Positions 29,149 through 37,794 of a stretch of DNA of 64,000 nt are shown one piece after another. Below the pieces are notes generated by a model that was not told the origin of the DNA, ran no database searches, and worked only from the letters and a program-made list of their open reading frames with translations. Source of the stretch: Parapedobacter flavus (GTDB taxonomy: Bacteria > Bacteroidota > Bacteroidia > Sphingobacteriales > Sphingobacteriaceae); assembly GCF_035818675.1 (NCBI RefSeq), contig NZ_JAYKZZ010000015.1:62001-126000 (forward strand), in the 5' to 3' direction. The position numbers and the translations under genes are program-made. Each line of letters starts with the position of its first letter. Position 1 is the first letter of the stretch.

Positions 29149-31440
29149 ATGATGATAAGATACACGCCGCAAAAATACGGTTGGTTATTGCTAATGTTGA
29201 TGATTAGTACAGGTCAGTTGGCCGTTGCAGGCACGGTGAAGCCCACCGGCTTAATGACCAACTTGTTGACCAATCCCCAGAAATCCGTCATTACTACATC
29301 GGTGCCGGTATTCAGTTGGATAGTGCCCACATTGGAACGTAATGATTATCAGACAGCCTATCAACTATTGGTTGCTTCATCTCCAGCGTTGCTGGAGCAA
29401 GGCCGGCCCGACCTGTGGAACAGCGGAAAAACCGAAGATGGAAACAGCCTGCATGTGGCGTACACTGGTGACCCCCTCGATTCCCATACGGTGTATTATT
29501 GGCAGGTACGGACTTGGAATAAAAGCGGAACGGCTTCTGCATATAGCGAAATCCAGCAATTCCATATCGGCGATGCGGGGCGCGAAAAGCGATGGCCCGG
29601 CGAAAGCCGTTGGGTGCAATTGGATACCGGACAGGGCGAGAAAATATGGACGTTTGAGGACCGAGCACCTATCCAGTACCATCCGGCTTATCCCATTCAA
29701 GTCGACCGTAAATCCGAGGGCGATTGGTTTATTGCGTTCGAACGGGCCGGATTTGCCAACGTGGCGCTTACATTGAATTGGAAGGTAGGCCCCGGCCAGC
29801 GGACGGATACCACGCTGCAGGTCCGTATAGGCGAAAAAAATGTCGGCGACTCCATTGATGCCAAGCCGGGTGGTGGCGTGATTTACCGCGAATACCCGTT
29901 GTCCATCCACGCAGGCACAGACACCTATTATTTGGATATCCCACGGTTCAAACCGCATTATCCGCATAGCCAAACCATGCCTGAGCATATGATGGAGGTG
30001 ATCCCATTCCGGTTCGTTGAGATTTCGGGTGGCGGCCTGGATCTTGCGGTGGTATCGGCCGAGCAGTTGAGCCTTCACGTCCCGTTCGACGAAGATGCGT
30101 CATATTTTGTCAGCAGTGACACATTGCTGAACGATATTTATGACCTGTGCCGCTATTCGGTTATCGCCAATACCTTTAATGGCGATTATGCCGCCAGCCA
30201 ACGCGAACGGATGATGTATGAAGCCGATGCCTATATACACCAACTTGGTCATTATGCCGTGGATCGCGAATTTGCTACCGCCCGCTATAGCTTGGAAAAC
30301 ATGATTTATCATGCCACTTGGCCAACGGAGTGGATATCCCACTCGATTATGATGGTATGGATGGATTTCCTCCACACGGGAGACACGAGCGTCATCCGGC
30401 AAAATTACGACGTCCTTAAGCCAAAGTTAATGACGGCCCTAACGATGCCAAACGGCTTGATATCCACCACGACCGGCTTGGTTACTGACGAATTCAAAAA
30501 GGCCATCTTTTTCAATGGCGAAACATTGCGCGACATTGTGGATTGGCCGCAACGTTCTTCCGCCATCCCCGAAGGAGGGGAAACGGATGGATACGTGTTC
30601 ACCGATTATAACACGGTGGTTAATGCCTTCCACTACCATACGTTGAAGCTGATGGAGAAGATGGCGCGGGCCGTGGGCAGAAATCGTGAAGCCGACGAAT
30701 TGCAGAAAACGTCTGCACGGTTTTCCAAGCTGTTCCAACGGCATTTCTTTGATAACCGGCAGGGGGTATATATCGACGGTATCGGCACTGACCATGCGTC
30801 ACTCCATGCCAATTTATACCCATTGGCGTTTGGCCTCGTGCCTGAGAAAAACAAGCATCGGGTGTTGGAGTATATCAAAACAAAAGGCATGGCCTGCGGT
30901 GTCTACAGTGCTAATTACCTGTTGGAGGGCCTATTCAACGCTGGCGAGGGAGCGTACGCCATGTCGCTGCTTACCTCAACAAGTGATCGCAGCTGGTATA
31001 ATATGTTGCGCGTGGGCGCAACGATGACCACCGAGGCTTGGGACACGAAATATAAGAATAACAACGGTTGGAGCCATGCTTGGAGTGCCTCTCCAGCCCA
31101 TATCCTGCCACGGAAAGTGATGGGTGTCACGCCGGCAGCGCCGGGCTTCAGGCGGGTAACAATTAAGCCACAGCCCTCGGGGTTAACATGGGCGAAGGCA
31201 AAATTACCCACTATACGCGGCCCGATCGAAACAGGCTTCGACCAACAAGCAAACGCTTTTTCGCTGACCGTAACTTTACCGGCCAACATGAAAGCGGATG
31301 TATATTTGCCGATACCAACGGAAGTAAGTAATTTCACGCTCTTGCAAAACGGCATCATGACAGCTGCGGAGAGAAAGGGAAATTACCTTCTGCTGCAAAA
31401 TGTCGGTGCCGGGAGGCATGAATTTAAATTGAATTATTGA
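29149..31440 (+). CDS. GH78-family alpha-L-rhamnosidase
   Basis: A secreted enzyme of about 763 residues. After the signal (QKYGWLLLMLMISTG) come N-terminal beta domains (YYWQVRTWNKSGTASAYS) and the six-hairpin barrel. The general acid is Glu353 in SQRERMMYEAD, and Glu629 in TTEAWD is the base candidate. The Asp that precedes the RER motif in classical members is Ala here, but the catalytic pair is kept. Starts at 29125 or 29077 are possible; 29149 gives the most compact signal peptide. Its TGA shares a base with the ATG of the next, closely similar gene, which looks like a tandem duplicate. Confidence 0.87.
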   Translation: MMIRYTPQKYGWLLLMLMISTGQLAVAGTVKPTGLMTNLLTNPQKSVITTSVPVFSWIVPTLERNDYQTAYQLLVASSPALLEQGRPDLWNSGKTEDGNSLHVAYTGDPLDSHTVYYWQVRTWNKSGTASAYSEIQQFHIGDAGREKRWPGESRWVQLDTGQGEKIWTFEDRAPIQYHPAYPIQVDRKSEGDWFIAFERAGFANVALTLNWKVGPGQRTDTTLQVRIGEKNVGDSIDAKPGGGVIYREYPLSIHAGTDTYYLDIPRFKPHYPHSQTMPEHMMEVIPFRFVEISGGGLDLAVVSAEQLSLHVPFDEDASYFVSSDTLLNDIYDLCRYSVIANTFNGDYAASQRERMMYEADAYIHQLGHYAVDREFATARYSLENMIYHATWPTEWISHSIMMVWMDFLHTGDTSVIRQNYDVLKPKLMTALTMPNGLISTTTGLVTDEFKKAIFFNGETLRDIVDWPQRSSAIPEGGETDGYVFTDYNTVVNAFHYHTLKLMEKMARAVGRNREADELQKTSARFSKLFQRHFFDNRQGVYIDGIGTDHASLHANLYPLAFGLVPEKNKHRVLEYIKTKGMACGVYSANYLLEGLFNAGEGAYAMSLLTSTSDRSWYNMLRVGATMTTEAWDTKYKNNNGWSHAWSASPAHILPRKVMGVTPAAPGFRRVTIKPQPSGLTWAKAKLPTIRGPIETGFDQQANAFSLTVTLPANMKADVYLPIPTEVSNFTLLQNGIMTAAERKGNYLLLQNVGAGRHEFKLNY

Positions 31441-33704
31441 TGCGTAAATTTCCATTAGCTTGCTTTTTCGCCCTGTTAGGGGTGTCGACCACGGTAATGA
31501 CTACCCTGGGCCAGCAGCACCGGGTGGTCAACCTCAAGGTAGACCTCTTGCAACACCCCATGCTGCACGTGGTGAATGGTTACCCCGTAGTAGGCGACAA
31601 GATCAGTGGCGGAAATCAGCCGTTGATCGCTAATAAACAACCGGCATTCGGATGGGAATTGGCCGCTATCGGCGAAGCAACCATGCAATCTGCTTACCGG
31701 ATTATCGTGGCGACCAATCAGGATAGTCTCGCAAAAGGCATTGGAGACGTTTGGGACTCGGGGAAGGTCAGGTCGGCCGCTTCGACCAATGTCAGTTATC
31801 ACGGCCAGCCTTTGCAACCTCATACCGACTATGCCTGGCAGGTTATGCTATGGAACCAAGACGATGCATCGTTGGGATGGTCGGCCGTTGGCCATTTCCG
31901 CACAGCGGGCACCCTACACGATTACCAAACCGCTTTTTACCCCTTGCAGAAAACCGACGAGGTGCCGGAAAGCCTGCGGGTATTTCCAAACGAAATACGG
32001 GCCGACTTTGGGAAGGCGTCTTTTGGTCAACTGCAGCTCACGTTGACATCTTCTGTAAGCACCGACACACTCACGGTGCGGCTCGGTGAAGCGATAAACG
32101 CCGATGGGACCATCAACCGCAAGCCGGGCGGGACCATCCGGTACGCCGAATATCAGCTACCCTTGCAGCGTGGACAGCATACGTATCAGCTACAGTTTAC
32201 ACCCAATAAGCGAAATACGGGCAGGCAGGCCATCAAAATGCCCGCATATATCGGTGAGGTACTGCCGTTCCGTTACGTGGAGCTCCAGGGGTATGCCCGA
32301 AAGGTCGAACCCGGCGATATCGTCCGCGCTACCGTCCATTATCCATTCGATGATTTCGCTTCCCATTTCGAGAGCTCCGATTCGGTGTTGAACGCCGTTT
32401 GGGAGCTCTGTAAATACAGTATTAAGGCCACATCGTTTGCCGGAATCTACGTTGATGGCGATCGCGAACGCATTCCATATGAGGCAGATGCCTATATTAA
32501 TCAACTTGGCCATTACGGCGTGGATAAGGAATACACGATGGCACGCCGATCGCATGAATACCTGCTCCACCACGCCACATGGCCCACCGAATGGATCCTG
32601 CAGTCGGTGCTAATGGCTTACAACGATTACCTGTATACCGGCGACATCCGCTCGGTCGAATACCATTACGACGATTTGAAAGCCAAATTGCTGTTGCCAT
32701 TGCGTGAGGGCAATGGCCTCATCAGCACCCGTAAGGGCAAACAAACACCCCAGTTGATGGAGGCTGTGCATTATCGGGGCGATTCGCTGCGCGATATTGT
32801 GGACTGGCCGCATACGGGTGGTTTCGGCATGGTAGGTAACGGCGAAACAGACGGATTTGTCTTTACCGAGTATAATGCGGTGGTGAATGCGTTTCATTAT
32901 AAAGCGTTGTGTGATATGGCTGAGCTCGCGGAGGCCCTCGGGCGCGAAGCCGATGCCGCGGCATTTGCTGAAAAGGCGGAGGAAACCTACCGTGCATTCC
33001 AGTCCTTGCTATGGGATAACCGCTCGGGTACCTATCGCGATGGGCTGGATACCGACCATGCTTCCTTGCATACCAATATGATGGCATTGGCATTTGGGTT
33101 GGTTCCCGCTGCCAAGACCGATCGGGTAGCCACATTCATCCGCTCACGCGGGATGGCATGCAGCGTATACGGAAGCCAATTCCTGATGGACGCGATTTAT
33201 GCGGCCGGCGATGCCGACTACGGCTTATCGTTACTTACGTCGCAGGATGACCGCAGTTGGTACAATATGATCCGGGCCGGAAGCACCATTACCATGGAAG
33301 CATGGGATAATAAGTACAAACCCAACCAGGATTGGAACCACGCATGGGGGGCGGTCCCCGCGAATACCATTCCGCGCAAATTGATGGGGGTGGAGCCGTT
33401 GCAGCCCGGCTGGGCGGTCTTTCGCGTGCGGCCGCAAATCGGTTCGCTGGCGTGGGCCAAGGCTGTCGTGCCTACCATCCGGGGAAGCGTGCTGGTCTCC
33501 TGCCGACAAGAGAGCGGAACGTATACGTTGGAACTGACCGTACCCGGAAATAGTACGGCCAATGTGCAGCTGCCCTATCCAGGTAAGAGGCGCCCCGATA
33601 TCACCGTCAATGGTGAGTCCGTACGCGTGAAACACACGGATGGCTGGCTGGAATTTCCCCCGCTTACGGGTGGGAACTATCAAATCACGGTCGACCTACG
33701 CTGA
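31440..33704 (+). CDS. GH78-family alpha-L-rhamnosidase, tandem paralogue
   Basis: The 754-residue secreted protein has the same domain order as its upstream neighbour and shares long motifs with it (YEADAYINQLGHYGVDKE; HASLHTNMMALAFGLVP; PRKLMGV). The general acid is Glu343 (DRERIPYEAD) and the base Glu620 (TMEAWD). The signal peptide is MRKFPLACFFALLGVSTTV. The start overlaps the previous stop by one base. The pair most likely arose by duplication and may split two rhamnose linkages. A 107-bp gap follows before the next rhamnosidase-like gene, with only an imperfect hairpin in it. Confidence 0.87.
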   Translation: MRKFPLACFFALLGVSTTVMTTLGQQHRVVNLKVDLLQHPMLHVVNGYPVVGDKISGGNQPLIANKQPAFGWELAAIGEATMQSAYRIIVATNQDSLAKGIGDVWDSGKVRSAASTNVSYHGQPLQPHTDYAWQVMLWNQDDASLGWSAVGHFRTAGTLHDYQTAFYPLQKTDEVPESLRVFPNEIRADFGKASFGQLQLTLTSSVSTDTLTVRLGEAINADGTINRKPGGTIRYAEYQLPLQRGQHTYQLQFTPNKRNTGRQAIKMPAYIGEVLPFRYVELQGYARKVEPGDIVRATVHYPFDDFASHFESSDSVLNAVWELCKYSIKATSFAGIYVDGDRERIPYEADAYINQLGHYGVDKEYTMARRSHEYLLHHATWPTEWILQSVLMAYNDYLYTGDIRSVEYHYDDLKAKLLLPLREGNGLISTRKGKQTPQLMEAVHYRGDSLRDIVDWPHTGGFGMVGNGETDGFVFTEYNAVVNAFHYKALCDMAELAEALGREADAAAFAEKAEETYRAFQSLLWDNRSGTYRDGLDTDHASLHTNMMALAFGLVPAAKTDRVATFIRSRGMACSVYGSQFLMDAIYAAGDADYGLSLLTSQDDRSWYNMIRAGSTITMEAWDNKYKPNQDWNHAWGAVPANTIPRKLMGVEPLQPGWAVFRVRPQIGSLAWAKAVVPTIRGSVLVSCRQESGTYTLELTVPGNSTANVQLPYPGKRRPDITVNGESVRVKHTDGWLEFPPLTGGNYQITVDLR

Positions 33705-33811
33705 CGAGTCCACGAAACAAGGGCATAGCTGCCATCGGGTAAGCACAGGATGGGAGTTCCCGTTATCCTGCCTATCTTGCGTTGATTAATTTAATGGTAA
33801 GCTAACGTCTA

Positions 33812-35533
33812 ATGAAACGACTGTACATCTTTTCAACTGTATTCTTTTTATTGCAATTTATTGCACCCTGTTTTGCTGATGGCGAAACAGAGATCGTGCG
33901 GACTTTCGTGTCGCCCGTACGTGTCCTTTGGCAAACGGGCCAAGTTTCCAATACGGAGCAATTGCTCAAGCCGGGCAACGGGCAAGCGGACCTTACCAAT
34001 GCCAGTATTTGCGTGCTCAAGAACGAAGGGGATGAGCAATCGAGTATATTGCTCGATTTCGGCAAGGAACTGCATGGCGGACTGGAGATCGTTACCGGCA
34101 TGTGGTCGCCCGGCAACGTCCCGCGCAACATCCGTGTCCGCTTTGGCGAGTCGGCAAGTGAGGCGATGGCCGAGATCGGCGAAAAGGGGGCGACGAATGA
34201 CCACGCCATCCGTGATATGAACATCCAGGTGCCCTGGTTGGGTAAAGCCCAGGTGGGCGAGAGCGGCTTCCGGTTTGTTCGCATCGATTTGCTCGATGAA
34301 GATGCCGAATTGCACTTGAAAGAAGTACGGGCAATTTTCACCTATCGTGATATTCCCTACTTGGGCTCTTTCAATAGTAGCGACGAGCGGTTGAACGAAA
34401 TCTGGAAAACCGGTGCCTATACCGTTCATCTTAATATGCAGGATTACCTTTGGGATGGTATCAAGCGCGACCGCCTTGTGTGGGTAGGCGATCTCCACCC
34501 CGAAGTAGCTACGGTAAACACCGTGTTCGGCTATAACGAAGTGGTACCGAAAAGCTTGGATCTGGCCCGGGATGTAACGCCCCTGCCCGGTTGGATGAGC
34601 GGCATCAGCACCTACTCCATGTGGTGGATTATCCTCCATCACGATTGGTATATGCATCATGGCAATTTGGCTTACCTCAAGGAACAGCAACCTTATCTCT
34701 CCGACTTGGTCAAACAGATCGTTTCCAAAATCGGCCCCGATGGGAAGGAGCAAATGGACGGAAACCGGTTCCTCGATTGGCCATCCAGCGAAGATGAAGC
34801 CGCCGTGCATGCCGGCCTGCAGGCCATGAGCATGTGGTCGTTGTCCATCGCTGCTAAAATAGGTGAGATCATCGGCGATACGGAGACGAGCCGCATTGCC
34901 AACGAAGCGGTGAAACGGTTGAAAAAATACACCCCGCCTATGGGTCATTCGAAGCAAGCGGCAGCACTCATGGCGCTTACGGGTATGGTAGACGCCGAGA
35001 CAGCCAATGACGATGTGCTGGCGGTAGGTGGTGCAAAGAATTTCTCCACCTTTTATGGCTACTATATGCTGCAAGCCATGGCCAAAGCGGACAATTATGA
35101 AGGCGCATTGGATGTCATCCGTAACTATTGGGGTGCCATGCTCGATTTGGGAGCGACCACCTTCTGGGAAGACTTCAATATGGAGTGGCTGCCGAATGCG
35201 GGCCGGATCGATGAGCTCGTGCCCGCAGGCAAAAAAGATATCCACGGCGACTACGGTGCGTATTGCTATGTCGGATTTCGCCATAGCTTGTGCCACGGAT
35301 GGGCATCTGGCCCCACGTCGTGGCTCACGGAGCATGTCTTGGGCATAAAAGTGGTAGCCCCGGGAAGTAAGACGATTCTTGTAGATCCGCACCTGGGCGA
35401 TCTGGAGTATGCCGAAGGGACATACCCCACACCTTATGGGGTGATACACGTTAGTCACCGGAAAGACAAAAACGGTAAGGTCGTATCAGAGATTGCGGCA
35501 CCGAAAGAGGTCAATATCATACGCAGTCGCTAA
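33812..35533 (+). CDS. Short GH78-like six-hairpin glycosidase with Asp at the general-acid position
   Basis: The 573-residue secreted protein (signal MKRLYIFSTVFFLLQFIAP) belongs to a shorter GH78-related group. The motif reads WDGIKRDRLVWVGDLHPE: the general-acid Glu of RER is Asp220 (RDR), while the following Asp seven residues on and the base candidate Glu453 (TTFWEDF) are kept. It lacks one of the long N-terminal domains of the other family members. Activity is probable but the sugar may not be rhamnose, or the acid may sit elsewhere. An 18-bp perfect palindrome starts one base after its stop. Confidence 0.8.
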   Translation: MKRLYIFSTVFFLLQFIAPCFADGETEIVRTFVSPVRVLWQTGQVSNTEQLLKPGNGQADLTNASICVLKNEGDEQSSILLDFGKELHGGLEIVTGMWSPGNVPRNIRVRFGESASEAMAEIGEKGATNDHAIRDMNIQVPWLGKAQVGESGFRFVRIDLLDEDAELHLKEVRAIFTYRDIPYLGSFNSSDERLNEIWKTGAYTVHLNMQDYLWDGIKRDRLVWVGDLHPEVATVNTVFGYNEVVPKSLDLARDVTPLPGWMSGISTYSMWWIILHHDWYMHHGNLAYLKEQQPYLSDLVKQIVSKIGPDGKEQMDGNRFLDWPSSEDEAAVHAGLQAMSMWSLSIAAKIGEIIGDTETSRIANEAVKRLKKYTPPMGHSKQAAALMALTGMVDAETANDDVLAVGGAKNFSTFYGYYMLQAMAKADNYEGALDVIRNYWGAMLDLGATTFWEDFNMEWLPNAGRIDELVPAGKKDIHGDYGAYCYVGFRHSLCHGWASGPTSWLTEHVLGIKVVAPGSKTILVDPHLGDLEYAEGTYPTPYGVIHVSHRKDKNGKVVSEIAAPKEVNIIRSR

Positions 35534-35575
35534 CCGTTATGACCTATAGGCTCGCGGGCCTATAGGTCATAACGG
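35534..35575. repeat. 18-bp perfect inverted repeat between the GH78-like gene and rhaM
   Basis: The arms are 35534-35551 and 35558-35575 (left arm CCGTTATGACCTATAGGC) with a 6-nt loop TCGCGG. It begins right after the stop codon and has no T-tract, so it is not a classical terminator. It could stop transcription, set relative RNA stability within the operon, or bind a dimeric regulator such as the nearby GntR protein. Confidence 0.75.
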
Positions 35576-35601
35576 TAGATTAACGATGAACTCAGCATAC
35601 C

Positions 35602-35916
35602 ATGCAACGGATAGCTTTTAAGATGAAACTGATGGCGGGTTGCCGCGACGAGTACAAGCGACGCCACGATGCCATCTGGCCCGAATTGGCCGCTCTGTTA
35701 AAAGAAAACGGTGTCTGCGACTACGCCATTTTCCTGGATGAAGAGACGAATACCTTGTTCGCCGTACAGGGGCAGGTTGGTGACCAATCGTCGCAAGATT
35801 TGGGCAGTGCCCCCATCGTGCAGCGGTGGTGGGCATACATGGCCGATCTCATGGAAACCAATGCCGATAATTCGCCGGTGAGCATTCCGCTCACCGAAGT
35901 GTTTTATATGCCATAG
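35602..35916 (+). CDS. rhaM: L-rhamnose mutarotase
   Basis: This 104-residue cytoplasmic protein matches RhaM, which interconverts the anomers of L-rhamnose released by rhamnosidases. His22 and Tyr18 in DEYKRRHDAIWPEL fall at the positions of the known active-site residues, and the QRWWAYMADLM segment matches the family's Trp-Trp motif. The length is normal. It is the only gene of rhamnose metabolism proper in the window; kinase, isomerase and aldolase must lie elsewhere. Its position after four rhamnosidases supports rhamnose as the main product of the locus. Confidence 0.93.
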   Translation: MQRIAFKMKLMAGCRDEYKRRHDAIWPELAALLKENGVCDYAIFLDEETNTLFAVQGQVGDQSSQDLGSAPIVQRWWAYMADLMETNADNSPVSIPLTEVFYMP

Positions 35917-36042
35917 TTATCCGGTCTAAAGCGAGCCTGTCGACCAATCGTATCATAGAAGCTGGAATAAAATGACGCAAATTTCACGATAATATCGATT
36001 TATCCGGTTAATTTTAGCCCCGGGTAAAAAAAAATTGCAAGC

Positions 36043-37074
36043 ATGAAACCTGTTTCTGTGTTCGAACATATTTACATTAATGAGTACTCCGCCACGCCCA
36101 AATACCAGCAGCTGGCAAATGCAGTAATCAACGCCATTGAAAATGGGAAAATAAAAAAGGGCGATATGCTCCCATCCATCAATGAGCTGAGTTATGTCTT
36201 GGAAATATCGCGCGATACTGCCGAGAAAGGGTACAAGCACCTCAAGCAACTCGGTGTGCTGGGGTCGGTTCCCGGTAAAGGTTATTACATCGCCGACGCT
36301 AATTTCAAGCGGAAATTGCAAATCGTCTTGTTTTTTAACAAGCTAAGTGCACATAAGAAAATCGTATACGATGCGTTTGTGGATGCCATCGGCGCCGATG
36401 CGTCTGTCGATTTTTACGTGTATAATAACGACCTTCCACTCTTCCGTAAGCTGCTTGAGAACCTGAAGCAGAATTATACCCATTACGTCATTATTCCACA
36501 CTTTATCGAAGCGCGGGATACGGCGGGTGAAATCATCAACAACATCCCCAAGGAAAAGTTGGTGCTTGTGGATAAATTGGTGCCCGGCGTTGGGGGCGAA
36601 TATGCGGCGGTGTATGAGAATTTCGAGAAGGATATCTATAAAGCCCTCGAACAGGCCAAAGAGCAATTGAGTAAATACCACACGTTGAAGTTGATATTTC
36701 CCGATAAAAGTTATTTTCCAAAAGGCATCATCAAAGGGTTTTACCGTTTCTGCCAGCAATATGCTTTCAATCACCTGTTGGTGAGTGATATTTCGGAAGA
36801 ACCCATATCGTCGGGCGAGATCTACATTAACCTGATGGAAGACGATTTGGTGAAATTGCTCGATCGTGTGATTTCCCTCAAGTTGAAAATAGGGAAGGAC
36901 GTGGGCATCATTTCATACAATGAGACGCCTTTGAAAAAATTCATCCTTAACGGGATCACCACCATCTCCACCGATTTCAAGCAGATGGGGGAGACCGCAG
37001 CCCGTCTTATCTTGGAGAATTCGAAACAGCATGAGGAAGTGCCGTTTTACCTGACACTCCGGCCGTCACTTTAG
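36043..37074 (+). CDS. GntR-family regulator with a LacI-like sensor domain
   Basis: The 343-residue regulator has an N-terminal GntR winged helix (about residues 10-80; PKYQQLANAVINAIENGKIKKGDMLPSINELS, then SRDTAEKGYKHLKQLG). A periplasmic-binding-protein-like sensor follows (about 90-343). This combination senses a sugar or sugar phosphate inside the cell. It follows rhaM by 126 bp, and its own promoter is unclear: TAATTTTA at 36009-36016 is one base from consensus. It is the best candidate to control the rhamnose locus, perhaps with rhamnose or a phosphorylated derivative as effector (inference). Confidence 0.9.
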   Translation: MKPVSVFEHIYINEYSATPKYQQLANAVINAIENGKIKKGDMLPSINELSYVLEISRDTAEKGYKHLKQLGVLGSVPGKGYYIADANFKRKLQIVLFFNKLSAHKKIVYDAFVDAIGADASVDFYVYNNDLPLFRKLLENLKQNYTHYVIIPHFIEARDTAGEIINNIPKEKLVLVDKLVPGVGGEYAAVYENFEKDIYKALEQAKEQLSKYHTLKLIFPDKSYFPKGIIKGFYRFCQQYAFNHLLVSDISEEPISSGEIYINLMEDDLVKLLDRVISLKLKIGKDVGIISYNETPLKKFILNGITTISTDFKQMGETAARLILENSKQHEEVPFYLTLRPSL

Positions 37075-37106
37075 TGAGCTTGTGAACTTGTGAGGTTGTG
37101 AGCTCC
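37075..37106. repeat. Four tandem 8-bp repeats
   Basis: TGAGCTTG, TGAACTTG, TGAGGTTG and TGAGCTCC follow directly after the GntR stop, between convergent genes. No function is evident; such short repeats are common filler between Bacteroidota genes. Confidence 0.7.
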
Positions 37107-37121
37107 GTGAAAATTACGCGA

Positions 37122-37700
37122 CTATTGTTTGGCCGGCGCTACAGGGAACTGATCCATCACGCCGGTAACGATTTCCGGTAATTTATTGATGGCGTCTTCC
37201 GGCGAACGGACCTGCCCGCTACCGCGCGCTTGCCAAATCACCGTGTTGGATTGCCGGTCGCGCGCTTCGATGATAACGTGGCCAGCGCGGTAACGTTCTT
37301 CGCCGACCGGTCGGTTCCAGCCGTATCCGTAGTATCCCCAACCAGGTCCCCACATCCACGGATGGTACCCCCACATGCCCCAGGGGCCGTACGGGCGCCC
37401 ACTGTAAAGTGGTCGGCTTTTGTTATTCACAATAACAATGTAACGGAATAATAAATCGGGATTGTCCTTGCTGTATGTCAACCCACGGGCTTCCAGCTCC
37501 CGGTTGGCCGTCTCTAAAATATTGGCATTGGCAATATCGTTGTCGAAATAGGATTTTGACAATGAATCTACCGGTGAGAGCCAGCCGTAGGTGTGGTATC
37601 GTGAAAAATCGGTGCTTTGTATTTTAGTGGTATGGTATTGATAAGCCGAACACGATGCCAGCACCATCAGGGGGACAAGATATAGAATGAATTTTTTCAT
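37122..37700 (-). CDS. DUF4136 lipoprotein
   Basis: The 192-residue lipoprotein (lipobox VLASC, Cys17) has the DUF4136 pattern: an early YHTYGWLSP segment, then TANRELEARGLTYSKDNPDLLFRY. A Gly/Trp/Tyr-rich insert (PYGPWGMWGYHPWMWGPGWG) and a final conserved block (VIWQARGSGQVRSPEDAINKLPEIV) follow. The role is unknown; members sit in the outer membrane or periplasm. It has a perfect AGGAGG ribosome binding site, unusual for this phylum. It is separated by 94 bp from nadE, on the same strand. Confidence 0.87.
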   Translation of the reverse strand: MKKFILYLVPLMVLASCSAYQYHTTKIQSTDFSRYHTYGWLSPVDSLSKSYFDNDIANANILETANRELEARGLTYSKDNPDLLFRYIVIVNNKSRPLYSGRPYGPWGMWGYHPWMWGPGWGYYGYGWNRPVGEERYRAGHVIIEARDRQSNTVIWQARGSGQVRSPEDAINKLPEIVTGVMDQFPVAPAKQ

Positions 37701-37708
37701 GGCTATGG

Positions 37709-37714
37709 CCTCCT
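37709..37714 (-). promoter_or_regulatory. Strong Shine-Dalgarno site of the DUF4136 gene
   Basis: The minus strand reads AGGAGG, 8 nt before the ATG at 37700. Bacteroidota genes seldom depend on such sites, and most genes in this window lack one. Confidence 0.6.
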
Positions 37715-37794
37715 AATCATTTGCTTATAAGACTTAGACGATGTCCGGGCGGGATGGTTTAATCGGGTAGGGGACCACCGATACAGTTGGATCG

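Noticed and set aside
33746..33770. Hairpin between two rhamnosidase-like genes
   Set aside because: CAGGAT/ATCCTG with inner GGG/CCC has an asymmetric bulge and no T-tract. Too weak to list as a terminator.
33848..35458. 536-codon antisense open frame
   Set aside because: It mirrors the GH78-like gene on the plus strand, which has clear motifs and a signal peptide. The antisense protein has no recognisable features.
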